DNA from: Aequoribacter sp049615385
Lineage (GTDB): Bacteria; Pseudomonadota; Gammaproteobacteria; Pseudomonadales; Halieaceae
Assembly: GCF_049615385.1 (NCBI RefSeq)
Contig: NZ_JBMZFL010000013.1
DNA: 64,000 bases
Reading direction: 5' to 3' (one strand)
The translations under genes were made by a program, and so were the position numbers. Each line of letters opens with the position of its first letter. Position 1 is the stretch's first letter. The notes below the pieces were generated by a model. That model saw only the letters and a program-made list of their open reading frames with translations. It was not told the origin of the DNA and searched no databases. Shown here piece by piece: positions 37,270 through 45,910 of this stretch.

Positions 37270-38630
37270 CTGAATTCTCGAATCAATCCGCCGATTGACT
37301 CTTTTGCATCACCAAACAGCATACGAGTGTTCTCTTTGTAGAACAGTGGATTCTCGATCCCGGCAAAGCCAGAGGCCATAGAGCGCTTCAACACAAATAC
37401 CGTTTTTGCAGTATCAACGTTGATAACAGGCATACCGTAGATCGGCGACGACTCGACCTCACGTGCCGCTGGGTTAACGACGTCGTTAGCGCCGATAACA
37501 ATAGCGACATCCACGGTTTCCATACGAGGGTTGATCTCGTCCATTTCCAGCAACTGATCATAAGGCACATCGGCTTCGGCCAACAGTACGTTCATGTGAC
37601 CAGGCATACGCCCTGCCACGGGGTGAATACCGAAATTCACCTCTGCACCGTTTTGCTCGAGTAGCTCACACAATTCCTTAACGACGTGCTGTGCTTGCGC
37701 AACCGCCATACCGTACCCAGGAATAATCGCAACGTTAGTTGCAGCCTCAAGCACGTAGTAAGCGTCTTCGACCGAGATCGGCTTGATCTCACCCTCAACC
37801 ACGGTCGCCTCAGTCACACCCGAACCAAACCCGCTAAACAATACGTTGCCCAAGGAGCGGTTCATTGACTTACACATGATTTGAGTCAAGATAATACCCG
37901 ACGCACCTACCAGTGAGCCCGCCACAATCAGAATGTTGTTGTTGATTGCAAAACCCGCCGCACACGCTGCCAGACCCGAATAGGAGTTAAGCAGCGAAAT
38001 CACAACGGGCATATCGGCTCCGCCAATGGGAATCACTGCCATGATGCCAAACAGTAGGGACAACCCAATAACTGCGTACAGCCAAGTCGTGTTAGTAGGG
38101 TCCATCGATAACATAACCGCGGCGCCAATGATGCCAAGCACGATTAACGAATTCACCACTTGCTGACCGCGAAACATAATCGCACCGCTGCCCAAAGTTT
38201 CACTCAATTTACCGTAAGCAATTAAGGATCCAGTGAAAGTTACACCACCAATTAAAACCGACAGCACGATGGTAATAACGGTAAATGTTGAAGCATCGCC
38301 ACTTAAAGCCGCCCAACCGACTAGCAAGCTGGCAAGGCCACCAAAACCATTAAATAGTGCCACCATTTCTGGCATGGAAGTCATTTGTACCAGGCGCGCC
38401 GCTGCAGCACCGATCAGACCACCGACCACAATACCAATAATAATCCACTGATAGCTGACAATGCCTTGGTCAATCAAGGCAGCCACGATGGCAACCAGCA
38501 TACCGACAGCAGACAGCGTGTTGCCTTTACGAGCGGTAGCCGCAGAACCAAGCAGTTTAAGGCCCATGATGAACAAGGCAGCCGACGCCACATAAGCCAA
38601 CTGAATAATCAAACCATTCATAGAACTCAT
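37266..38630 (-). CDS. pntB: NAD(P) transhydrogenase subunit beta
   Basis: PntB contains most of the proton channel and the NADP(H)-binding domain of proton-translocating transhydrogenase. The 454-residue protein has about nine N-terminal membrane helices and a C-terminal domain with IIPGYGMAVAQAQHVV, NFGIHPVAGRMPGHMNVLLAE and the late VFVLKRSMASGFAG. The start ATG 38630 overlaps the pntAb stop (ATGA); longer frames run back through pntAb. Confidence 0.95.
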   Translation of the reverse strand: MSSMNGLIIQLAYVASAALFIMGLKLLGSAATARKGNTLSAVGMLVAIVAALIDQGIVSYQWIIIGIVVGGLIGAAAARLVQMTSMPEMVALFNGFGGLASLLVGWAALSGDASTFTVITIVLSVLIGGVTFTGSLIAYGKLSETLGSGAIMFRGQQVVNSLIVLGIIGAAVMLSMDPTNTTWLYAVIGLSLLFGIMAVIPIGGADMPVVISLLNSYSGLAACAAGFAINNNILIVAGSLVGASGIILTQIMCKSMNRSLGNVLFSGFGSGVTEATVVEGEIKPISVEDAYYVLEAATNVAIIPGYGMAVAQAQHVVKELCELLEQNGAEVNFGIHPVAGRMPGHMNVLLAEADVPYDQLLEMDEINPRMETVDVAIVIGANDVVNPAAREVESSPIYGMPVINVDTAKTVFVLKRSMASGFAGIENPLFYKENTRMLFGDAKESIGGLIREFS

Positions 38631-38917
38631 TTGCGGGCCCCCTCTTTTTTCTTGAACATTGCCAACATGCGATCGGTAACTAAGTACCCACCCACCACGT
38701 TGATCGAGGCAAGAGCAACCGCACCAGTGCCTAACCACTGCGCCAAGTCTTGGTCACCCGTCCCAGCCAGAGCGATAGCACCCACTACGGTAATACCAGA
38801 AATGGCATTGGCGCCCGACATCAAGGGCGTGTGCAGGGTAGCTGGCACCTTGTTAATAAGTTCAAAACCTAAAAATACCGAGAGCATCAAAATGAAGGTC
38901 AAAAATACAATCGTCAT
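38627..38917 (-). CDS. pntAb: NAD(P) transhydrogenase alpha subunit, membrane part
   Basis: A 96-residue membrane protein with three helices that supplies part of the proton channel. In enterics this is the C-terminus of PntA; here it is a separate gene. Readable family motif is PATLHTPLMSGANAISGI. The ATG 38917 has a GGAGGG site inside the end of pntAa, and is one base from the pntAa stop. Confidence 0.95.
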   Translation of the reverse strand: MTIVFLTFILMLSVFLGFELINKVPATLHTPLMSGANAISGITVVGAIALAGTGDQDLAQWLGTGAVALASINVVGGYLVTDRMLAMFKKKEGARK

Positions 38918-38918
38918 G

Positions 38919-40061
38919 TTACTGCCCTCCCTCATAGAACTGTTTAATTGTGGCGTTGGTCACCTCACCACCGTGAGTAATGATGCAACCGGGCAAAATA
39001 TCGTGTTCAAAATCGATCACAAAACTGTTGCCCTCTTTATCCCAGCTGTCTTCCACCAAGTTGAACAAGTTAGAGGCGTACATTTGGCTCGCGTCCTTGC
39101 ACACGTAATTCGGTAGATTACCCAGGCCCACAATGGTCACGCCGTTCACGGTGACAACCTCATTAGGGACTGAACCCTCGACGTTGCCACCCGTCTCTGC
39201 CGCCATATCAACTACGACAGAACCCGGCGTCATACCTTCGAGCATATCTTGGGTGACGAGTACTGGTGGTTTGCGACCAAAGACTTGCGCGGTCGTAATG
39301 ACGATATCAGATTCGGCGATGACGGCTTTTTGTGCCTCACGCTGCATTGCGATTTGCTCGTCGGTCAGTGCTTTTGCATAACCATCTTTGGTTTGCCCCG
39401 TCTCACCCAGGTCAATTTCTAAGAAGGTGGCGCCCAAAGAGTGTACTTGCTCAGCCACCACCGCTCGGGTATCGAACGCCGTTACACGGGCGCCCAAACG
39501 CTTAGCCGTTGCAATGGCTTGCAGACCCGCCACGCCAGCGCCGATGACAAATACCTTTGCCGGCTTCAAAGTACCTGCTGGCGTCATCATCATAGGCAGA
39601 ATACGGGGCAAATGCATCGCTCCCAGCATGACCGTCATGTAACCCGCTAAGTTGGCTTGCGACGACAAGGCATCCATTTTTTGGCTTCGGGTAGTACGTG
39701 GAATCATCTCCATGCTGATAGACGTTACGCCTTTGGCTCTCAAGGCTTCGATGAGCTCGCGCTCGTTGAACGGATCCAAGTAGCTCACATGGATGCAGCC
39801 TTCCGGCATAAGTGCAACTTCTTCCAAGCTTGGCTTACGCAAGCGCAACAAGACGTCTGCTTGCGTAAACAACGCTTCCCGGTCAGCGCTTATACTCGCA
39901 CCTACTTCCTGATATTCACTATCGCTGTAACCTGTTCCTTCACCCAAACCCGCCTCGATAACAACCTCGGCACCAAGACGTACTAATTTCTTTGCGGTTT
40001 CTGGGGTAACAGGCACGCGGTTTTCTCCGGGATGAGTCTCCCGTGGAACGGCTATACGCAT
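38919..40061 (-). CDS. pntAa: NAD(P) transhydrogenase alpha subunit, NAD-binding part
   Basis: The 380-residue soluble subunit binds NAD(H) and transfers hydride to NADP on PntB. It resembles alanine dehydrogenase: MRIAVPRETHPGENRVPVTP at the start, the NAD loop FVIGAGVAGLQAIATAKRLG, and DMAAETGGNVEGS. The start ATG 40061 is set by the family N-terminus. First gene of pntAa-pntAb-pntB. Confidence 0.96.
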   Translation of the reverse strand: MRIAVPRETHPGENRVPVTPETAKKLVRLGAEVVIEAGLGEGTGYSDSEYQEVGASISADREALFTQADVLLRLRKPSLEEVALMPEGCIHVSYLDPFNERELIEALRAKGVTSISMEMIPRTTRSQKMDALSSQANLAGYMTVMLGAMHLPRILPMMMTPAGTLKPAKVFVIGAGVAGLQAIATAKRLGARVTAFDTRAVVAEQVHSLGATFLEIDLGETGQTKDGYAKALTDEQIAMQREAQKAVIAESDIVITTAQVFGRKPPVLVTQDMLEGMTPGSVVVDMAAETGGNVEGSVPNEVVTVNGVTIVGLGNLPNYVCKDASQMYASNLFNLVEDSWDKEGNSFVIDFEHDILPGCIITHGGEVTNATIKQFYEGGQ

Positions 40062-40226
40062 TGCTAAGTTCCCTTGTTGTAATAATGTTTGCTGCCGCGG
40101 CGCACAGAGCATGTGCCACACACGCGTCCACTCGCGCACAAAACCCGGCGCGAAAGTTCACTCTATCACACAAAAATGCATCGGCGAATCGTCGAGAATG
40201 GCTATATCGACGATCCTAGTCGCAAT

Positions 40227-40245
40227 GCGTGTCACATAGACACGC
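40227..40245 (-). other. Stem-loop downstream of chrR
   Basis: A 7-bp inverted repeat, GCGTGTC and GACACGC with a 5-base loop, lies 14 bases after the chrR stop. No T-run follows on the minus strand, so it could be a weak terminator for rpoE-chrR, or part of the pnt upstream region. Confidence 0.35.
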
Positions 40246-40258
40246 TTGAGCGGGGCGC

Positions 40259-40915
40259 CTAAGAGGCCTTAAGTTGCAGGAAGGGGTTCATCCAGCGGTG
40301 ACGCATGCGAGTGAACTTCAAGGGGGCATCAAGTACCGCTAAGCAGATGCAATCTTCGTCCGCTAGTGCGGCTGGCGAATGCACGTCACCCGACTCACGG
40401 AATAGGAAATCTCCTGCGTGGTAGGTTCCATCAGAATCGCTGAATCCGCCTTCTAACACCAGTGTCATTTCTGAGCCGCGATGGTTGTGCTCAGGAATCA
40501 CACCACCCGCTTTGATATGGTATAGGGCGAACTCGTAATAAGGATCCCCCGTTGTCAAATACGAGATTCGAAGCGACGACGTGATTTTTTTCCAGGTGAG
40601 ATCGCTAAAGTCGCCCTGCATTAAGCGCTGCAATATCGCTGGTGTACTGGATTTCTCCCCCTTTGACTCTTTTGGGTACGTCAATGGTGCGCCCTCGTCG
40701 AGCCGAGACATCACAATATCGAGCTGACTGTCGCTGACGCTCACGGGCTCTAAATCTTCAAATAAGCTCGCTGCCATAGCCGTCTGTGCTTCGGATATCT
40801 CTTGGCACTTAGTACAATAGGTCAAGTGCATTGATACGCACGCCGATTGAGCCAACGAGAGGGTTCCAGCGGTGAACTCAGTGAGCATATGTAGGTCAGG
40901 GTGAAACTTAGCCAT
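40259..40915 (-). CDS. chrR: ChrR-family zinc anti-sigma factor
   Basis: ChrR binds and inhibits the co-encoded ECF sigma factor and releases it on singlet oxygen or related stress, as known from Rhodobacter sphaeroides. The 218-residue protein has the N-terminal zinc anti-sigma domain with predicted ligands His5, His30, Cys34 and Cys37 (HLTYCTKC). It also has a C-terminal cupin domain (about 115-205) with GVIPEHNHRGSEMTLVLEG and DVHSP. Both zinc sites look intact. It lies 5 bases after rpoE, in the usual sigma then anti-sigma order. Confidence 0.92.
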   Translation of the reverse strand: MAKFHPDLHMLTEFTAGTLSLAQSACVSMHLTYCTKCQEISEAQTAMAASLFEDLEPVSVSDSQLDIVMSRLDEGAPLTYPKESKGEKSSTPAILQRLMQGDFSDLTWKKITSSLRISYLTTGDPYYEFALYHIKAGGVIPEHNHRGSEMTLVLEGGFSDSDGTYHAGDFLFRESGDVHSPAALADEDCICLAVLDAPLKFTRMRHRWMNPFLQLKAS

Positions 40916-40920
40916 CGTTC

Positions 40921-41523
40921 TTAATCTTCCATCTGTATCTGTAGTTTCTGGATCGCCAATCGCACACGCGATTTCACGGTTCCCAGCGGTAAATCCAGCT
41001 CACTAGCCACTTCGGAGTGCGACTTGCCCTCCATGTAAACCTTGGCCAATATGTGTGCCTGGTCAGCGGGCAGTGTGTCCATCATTGCTCGAATTCGATC
41101 TCGAGTTCGTCGCTGATGTAACATGACCGCCGGTTCCTCGCCATCCTGATCCAGAGATACATCGTCTGCAGAGAGAGGCGTATCGAACTTTTGTAAGCGC
41201 CGATACAAGTCCGTTCGGCAATTACGAGCAATCGTGTATACCCAAGTGCTTGCAGACGCCTTGTCTGGGTTGAACCCATCGGCTTTCTGCCACACCTTCA
41301 ACATCACTTCTTGAACCAGCTCGTCAGCGTTATTAGCCGACAAAGTGGAACCTGACAAGGCAAAGGCTTTGATCAGAGGAGCGAATTGTTTAAAAAACCG
41401 TGCAAACGCTGCCCTATCGCGATGCTTCGCGATCGTGCGCAAACACTGGCTCCACTCATCTGTACGCCGCCCAGACTCAAGGTTAGTTACCTCGTCTCCC
41501 GGCTTTTTCGTCACCACGGACAT
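40921..41523 (-). CDS. rpoE: ECF sigma factor, RpoE/ECF11 type
   Basis: A 200-residue extracytoplasmic-function sigma factor. Region 2 spans about 30-105 with ADELVQEVMLKVWQKADGF and WVYTIARNCRTDLYRR; region 4 spans about 130-190 with HSEVASELDLPLGTVKSRVRLA. Its pairing with a cupin-containing ChrR places it in the ECF11 photo-oxidative stress group. The start ATG 41523 has an AAGGA-type site; a longer frame would begin in the promoter. Not to be confused with the RseA-controlled RpoE of enterics. Confidence 0.92.
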   Translation of the reverse strand: MSVVTKKPGDEVTNLESGRRTDEWSQCLRTIAKHRDRAAFARFFKQFAPLIKAFALSGSTLSANNADELVQEVMLKVWQKADGFNPDKASASTWVYTIARNCRTDLYRRLQKFDTPLSADDVSLDQDGEEPAVMLHQRRTRDRIRAMMDTLPADQAHILAKVYMEGKSHSEVASELDLPLGTVKSRVRLAIQKLQIQMED

Positions 41524-41550
41524 ATCCTTGCCTCGATGTATGTCACTTAA

Positions 41551-41578
41551 GTATACGCACATTTGTCAAGGCGGATCA
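41551..41578 (-). promoter_or_regulatory. Candidate ECF11-type promoter of rpoE-chrR
   Basis: On the minus strand TGATCC (complement of 41573-41578) is followed after 15 bases by CGTATAC. This resembles the TGATCC / CGTA-type elements I recall for RpoE-ChrR systems and would make the sigma factor autoregulated. The spacing is one base shorter than that of the divergent copy. Confidence 0.5.
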
Positions 41579-41588
41579 CTTTCTTCGT

Positions 41589-41616
41589 TGATCTGATCTT
41601 AAAAAACCCGCGTAAG
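41589..41616 (+). promoter_or_regulatory. Candidate ECF11-type promoter of the lipid operon
   Basis: TGATCT (41589-41594) is followed after 16 bases by CGTAAG (41611-41616), about 46 bases before the GTG at 41662. It resembles the element facing rpoE on the other strand and the TGATCC/TAAGA elements known from Rhodobacter RpoE targets. Confidence 0.5.
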
Positions 41617-41661
41617 TGCTTCTGTAAGAATCAAAATCAATCACACGCGAGAGGAGTTGCG

Positions 41662-42918
41662 GTGAAAATTGCGGTTATCGGCTCGGGCATTTCAGGTCTT
41701 ACCTGTGCTCATTATTTAAGCAAGGCGCATGACATTACGGTGTTCGAAAGCGCCCCACGAATCGGCGGCCATACGGCAACCGTCGACGTGCAGCTCGGGC
41801 CCCGCAGGTACGCCATCGACACTGGGTTTATCGTATATAACGATTGGACATACCCCAACTTCATTCAGTTGCTCAATGAGATTGGCGTAAGCTCGAAAGC
41901 AACGTCTATGGGTTTTAGTGTCAAAGATAGCACGGTGGGGCTCGAGTACTCTGGCAGCTCGCTCGACACGCTGTTTGCGCAGCGGCGCAACTTAATGTCG
42001 CCCAAATTCATTCGCATGGTGCGCGACATACTTGCCTTCAACAAAGATTCGCAGCGAGATTTAGAAAGCGGCGCGTTGCGGGCCGACGAAACATTAGGCG
42101 AATACCTGCGGAGAAAACGGTACTCTGAGAGCTTTCGGCAGTGGTATCTGATACCTATGGCGGCGGCGATATGGTCAGCGTCTTGGCAGGCCATCGAGTG
42201 CTTTCCCGCTCTATTCTTCCTGCGGTTTTTCAAAAACCACGGTCTGCTAAACATAAAAAACCGCCCCCAGTGGCGGGTTATTGATGGCGGCTCGCGCGAA
42301 TATATCGCCCCACTGACCGCACGCTTTGCCGACAAAATTATTACCAAGGCCGCCGTTACTGACGTCGAGCGACGCTCGACGAGCGTGCGCTTCAAAGCGG
42401 GCGGGCAGACCTACGAATTCGATCAAATCGTTATCGCGACGCACTCTGATCAAGCGTTGGCGATGTTAAAAGATGCAAGTGCGACTGAGAAAGCAATACT
42501 GGGAGCCATTCCCTACCAAACCAATGACGTGGTGCTGCATACCGACGACCAAGTGCTGCCACGCAACCGCAAGACATGGACGAGTTGGAACTACTCGCTG
42601 ACCCCTGATCGAACCCGTGCGGTTGTCACCTACAACATGAATATACTGCAAGGGATACAGGCGCCCGAGACATTCTGCGTCACGCTCAACCAAACCCACG
42701 GGATCAACCCCAATCGGATTTTAGGTCGGTTCAGCTACGACCATCCAGTATTCTCACTTGACGGGATTGCAGCGCAAAAGCGCTGGGACGAGATCAATGG
42801 AGTAAACAATACCTGGTATTGTGGCGCCTACTGGCACAACGGCTTCCACGAAGATGGCGTCAACAGCGCGCTTCGTATCGCACAAGCGATACCGAAGCAA
42901 GCGCGGGCAGCTGCATAA
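41662..42918 (+). CDS. FAD-dependent oxidoreductase, amine oxidase-like
   Basis: A 418-residue flavoprotein of the NAD(P)/FAD amine-oxidase fold. The N-terminus VKIAVIGSGISGLTCAHYL is the FAD-binding GxGxxG, followed by VFESAPRIGGHTATVDV and DTGFIVYNDWTYPNF, typical of the COG2907 group found beside cfa genes. The start is GTG 41662 with GAGGAG upstream; longer frames run across the promoter. The ATG of the next gene overlaps its TAA by one base. Its substrate is unproven; a fatty-acyl desaturation or oxidation step on membrane lipids is an inference from the operon. Confidence 0.85.
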   Translation: MKIAVIGSGISGLTCAHYLSKAHDITVFESAPRIGGHTATVDVQLGPRRYAIDTGFIVYNDWTYPNFIQLLNEIGVSSKATSMGFSVKDSTVGLEYSGSSLDTLFAQRRNLMSPKFIRMVRDILAFNKDSQRDLESGALRADETLGEYLRRKRYSESFRQWYLIPMAAAIWSASWQAIECFPALFFLRFFKNHGLLNIKNRPQWRVIDGGSREYIAPLTARFADKIITKAAVTDVERRSTSVRFKAGGQTYEFDQIVIATHSDQALAMLKDASATEKAILGAIPYQTNDVVLHTDDQVLPRNRKTWTSWNYSLTPDRTRAVVTYNMNILQGIQAPETFCVTLNQTHGINPNRILGRFSYDHPVFSLDGIAAQKRWDEINGVNNTWYCGAYWHNGFHEDGVNSALRIAQAIPKQARAAA

Positions 42919-43658
42919 TGAACCGCTTGTACGTCGGTACGCTCTACCATCGACGACAAGTACCAACCATTCATAAGTTTAAGTACTCAGTCTTTGTACC
43001 CTACCTGAATGTTAGTCGTCTCGATGAGAGCTTGCGTCATCTCCCAGGCTGGGGAACGGGTCGCTTTAGTCTCGCAAGCTTCCGGCGCACTGACTTTCTA
43101 GCACCTCACGATCAGGACCTGGGCACAGTCGTGAAGGATAAAGTTAACCAAGAACTTGGGGTTCGACCTAGCGGAGACGTTTACTTACTCGCAAATCTGC
43201 GTTACTTCGGCTACTCGATCAATCCCATTGCCTGCTACTTTTGCTTTGATACCGACGAGGAACTTCAGGCCATCGTGCTCGAGGTCACGAATACGCCTTG
43301 GGAAGAGCGCATCACCTACGTAGTGCCATGCACCAATGGCCAGGCAGACTTCGAGTTTAACAAGGCTATGCATGTCTCGCCCTTTAACCCGATGGATATG
43401 ACCTATCATTTCGCGTGTAACACCCCAGATGACAAGCTCAACATCCGGCTACAGGTCAGTCAGGCGTCGGAACCCATATTTCTGGCATCACTTGCCTTGA
43501 CAGCCCAACCCCTGACGGCAAAATCGGCCGTCGCAATATTGTGGCGCTACCCCCATATGACTGTGAAAGTCGCCGCCGGAATTTACTGGCAGGCCCTAAA
43601 GCTCTGGCTAAAAAGGACGCCAGTCTACGCACACCCAAGTAAGGAGCATGCACTATGA
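42918..43658 (+). CDS. DUF1365 family protein
   Basis: A 246-residue DUF1365 protein. Conserved parts visible are the start LYVGTLYHRRQVPTIHKFKY, then LLANLRYFGYSINPIACYFC and VSPFNPMDMTYHF. The family has no established biochemistry but is almost always next to an FAD oxidoreductase and a CFA-type methyltransferase, often under RpoE-ChrR. No signal peptide or clear membrane helix is seen. It overlaps its upstream neighbour by one base and its downstream neighbour by 4 bases, implying fixed co-expression. Confidence 0.88.
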   Translation: MNRLYVGTLYHRRQVPTIHKFKYSVFVPYLNVSRLDESLRHLPGWGTGRFSLASFRRTDFLAPHDQDLGTVVKDKVNQELGVRPSGDVYLLANLRYFGYSINPIACYFCFDTDEELQAIVLEVTNTPWEERITYVVPCTNGQADFEFNKAMHVSPFNPMDMTYHFACNTPDDKLNIRLQVSQASEPIFLASLALTAQPLTAKSAVAILWRYPHMTVKVAAGIYWQALKLWLKRTPVYAHPSKEHAL

Positions 43659-44914
43659 ATACCCCCAGCGTAGGAAGTATTCGCTTACCCAAAATTGGAT
43701 TACGCCAGGGCGAAAGTAACATTGCCCGGCAACTATTCTTAACCTTGCTCCACAAGGCCCAAGTGGGTCACTTAGAGTTACGCGAGGGAGATCAGAGCAT
43801 GCATTACGGCCAGGCCGAGTGCGCTTCAGGTATTCGCGCCAGCGTTCAAGTCCATGATCAACAGCTCTACAGAGATATGTTAGGTGGAGGCTCGATCGCG
43901 GCAGGCGAAGCCTATATCAGGGGCTACTGGTCTACGCCAAATCTTACGGAAGTCATGCGTTTCTTTAGCGCAAATTTAAACCTACTAGAGGGTTTTAAAA
44001 GCAAACACTCGTGGTTATTTAAACAGACCCTGCGCCTACAGCACTTTTTCAATCGCAACACACAAACGGGCTCCAGAAAAAATATCGCGGCCCACTACGA
44101 TCTAGGCAATGATTTCTTCCAGCACTTTTTAGACCCGACAATGATGTATTCAGCCGCGGTTTACGAGGATGCGTCTTCCAATCTTCATGAAGCCTCGATT
44201 AATAAACTTCGGATCTTATGCGAACAGCTCGAACTCAAGCCCAGCGACCACCTCGTAGAAATTGGCTCTGGCTGGGGCGCAATGGCGGTCTATGCTGCAC
44301 AAAACTATGGCTGTAAAGTGACGACCACGACCATCTCGCAAGAACAGTTCAAGCTTACCTGTGAGCGCGTTAATGAAGCAGGACTTGAAGACCGCGTAAC
44401 CGTATTGTGCGAAGACTATCGAGACTTAAAGGGTCAATATGACAAGCTGGTGTCTATCGAGATGATCGAAGCCGTAGGTCATGAGTTTTTTGCAACCTAC
44501 TTCGCCAAGCTAAGCTCGCTTCTGAAATCCAACGGCGTCGCCGTTATTCAGGGAATTACCATACCCGATGCGCGTTATGAAGCTTACAAGTCCAGCGTCG
44601 ACTTCATTAACCGCTATATTTTCCCGGGAGGCTGCTTACCCTCGCTGGGCCAAATTGCAAAACATATTGCAGAACAGACTGACCTTGAGATGATACATTT
44701 GCGCGACATCACTCAGGACTATGCCCGCACGCTCGCCGCCTGGCGAAATCGTTTCTTTCAAAATCTTGGGGCAATCAAAGCCATGGGCTTTGACGATGAC
44801 TTCGAACGTTTATGGGAGTACTACTTGTGCTACTGTGAAGGCGGCTTCAAGGAACGCGTGATTGGCACCGTGCAACTGACCTTCGCGAAGCCCGGATACC
44901 GACCGTCATTCTAG
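43655..44914 (+). CDS. cfa: Cyclopropane-fatty-acyl-phospholipid synthase-like methyltransferase
   Basis: A 419-residue SAM-dependent enzyme acting on acyl chains of membrane phospholipids. The N-terminal lipid-binding part is followed by AAHYDLGNDFFQHFLDPTMMYS, the SAM loop LVEIGSGWGAMAVYAA, SIEMIEAVGHEFF and RYIFPGGCLPS, all CFA synthase hallmarks. Within RpoE-ChrR regulons related enzymes take part in furan fatty acid formation in Rhodobacter (from memory), so methylation without ring closure is an alternative to cyclopropanation. Last gene of the three-gene operon. Confidence 0.9.
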   Translation: MNTPSVGSIRLPKIGLRQGESNIARQLFLTLLHKAQVGHLELREGDQSMHYGQAECASGIRASVQVHDQQLYRDMLGGGSIAAGEAYIRGYWSTPNLTEVMRFFSANLNLLEGFKSKHSWLFKQTLRLQHFFNRNTQTGSRKNIAAHYDLGNDFFQHFLDPTMMYSAAVYEDASSNLHEASINKLRILCEQLELKPSDHLVEIGSGWGAMAVYAAQNYGCKVTTTTISQEQFKLTCERVNEAGLEDRVTVLCEDYRDLKGQYDKLVSIEMIEAVGHEFFATYFAKLSSLLKSNGVAVIQGITIPDARYEAYKSSVDFINRYIFPGGCLPSLGQIAKHIAEQTDLEMIHLRDITQDYARTLAAWRNRFFQNLGAIKAMGFDDDFERLWEYYLCYCEGGFKERVIGTVQLTFAKPGYRPSF

Positions 44915-44948
44915 GCCCCGTCATGAAGTGCAGGCTTGTTTGTGCGAA

Positions 44949-45824
44949 TCAAGCGTCGCGCTGCTGTAATAAGATCGCAGGAACAATCAGTGCAAAACCA
45001 ACAACTGTCGCTGGATGAATAGGTTCGTCCAGCACAAGTTGTATCAGGACCAATGACAACACTGGGGCTAAAAAAATCAAATTGGCCACGCGAGCCACGT
45101 TAACCGCTTTCGATAACGCTTGCGACCACAGCAAAAACGTGACGCCCATTTCAAATAACCCGATATACACGGCGGCACCCAAACCCTGCCAGCTGAGCTG
45201 AGCGAGGCCATCGCCATAAATAAGATAAGCAATAGCGACAGGGCAAGACATCACAAACATCGCCGCTAAAGCCACATCTTTCGGTTCTTGCAAGCGGGTA
45301 TTCGCCAACCAAAAGCCAGCCCAAACTAGGGTGCTGACCAAAGCCAAGGTTAAACCTAAGGTGCTTTGAATGGCGCCCAAATGAAAGCTACCTTCAGTGG
45401 CAATAATGACGACGCCCAGATAGCCCACCGCAATGGCGGCTATGTCTTTGTGCTGCAGGCGTTGACCCAGCACCGGCACGGCCAAGAGCGACAAAATGAT
45501 CGCCCAAGTATAATTAATCGTTTGTGCTTGCTGCGCCGGCAATAAATCGTAAGCGGTTAGCAAAATGATGTAATACAGCAGAGGGTTTATACACGCCATG
45601 ATGAAGTATTTCAGGGGCTGATTACGCAGGGCCGTTAATAGCTCAGTCACTCGGCCTTGCACCACCAACCAACACACTAAAACACACGCAGATACGACAG
45701 ATGCGAGACACACCAAACTGAAGACATCGAGATAGCGCAGCGCGATCTTAAACGCTGTTGCCACCGTAGACCACAATAAGACAGCGCTCAAGCCCAGTAA
45801 CAGTGCTTGCTTAGATCTGTTCAA
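44949..45824 (-). CDS. EamA-type (DMT superfamily) transporter
   Basis: A 291-residue inner-membrane protein with ten predicted helices in two homologous EamA repeats (about 5-135 and 150-285). Such proteins usually export amino acids or other metabolites; the substrate cannot be read from sequence. The start is TTG 45824, supported by AGGGG 7 bases upstream and by the hydrophobic N-terminus ALLLGLSAVLLWSTVATAF. It stands alone, convergent with cfa and divergent from nhaC. Confidence 0.82.
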   Translation of the reverse strand: MNRSKQALLLGLSAVLLWSTVATAFKIALRYLDVFSLVCLASVVSACVLVCWLVVQGRVTELLTALRNQPLKYFIMACINPLLYYIILLTAYDLLPAQQAQTINYTWAIILSLLAVPVLGQRLQHKDIAAIAVGYLGVVIIATEGSFHLGAIQSTLGLTLALVSTLVWAGFWLANTRLQEPKDVALAAMFVMSCPVAIAYLIYGDGLAQLSWQGLGAAVYIGLFEMGVTFLLWSQALSKAVNVARVANLIFLAPVLSLVLIQLVLDEPIHPATVVGFALIVPAILLQQRDA

Positions 45825-45910
45825 ATAAAGCCCCTAAATCCCAAAGTCTGTACCTTGAAGCGTTTTTCGGGCATGCTCCCCGACAATGACTGTTGGGGAG
45901 CCAATGCACT

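Noticed and set aside
38385..39116. A 243-codon plus-strand open frame opposite pntB-pntAb-pntAa
   Set aside because: It spans three well-supported genes on the other strand, has no family motif and no ribosome binding site. It is a by-product of the codon bias of the real genes.
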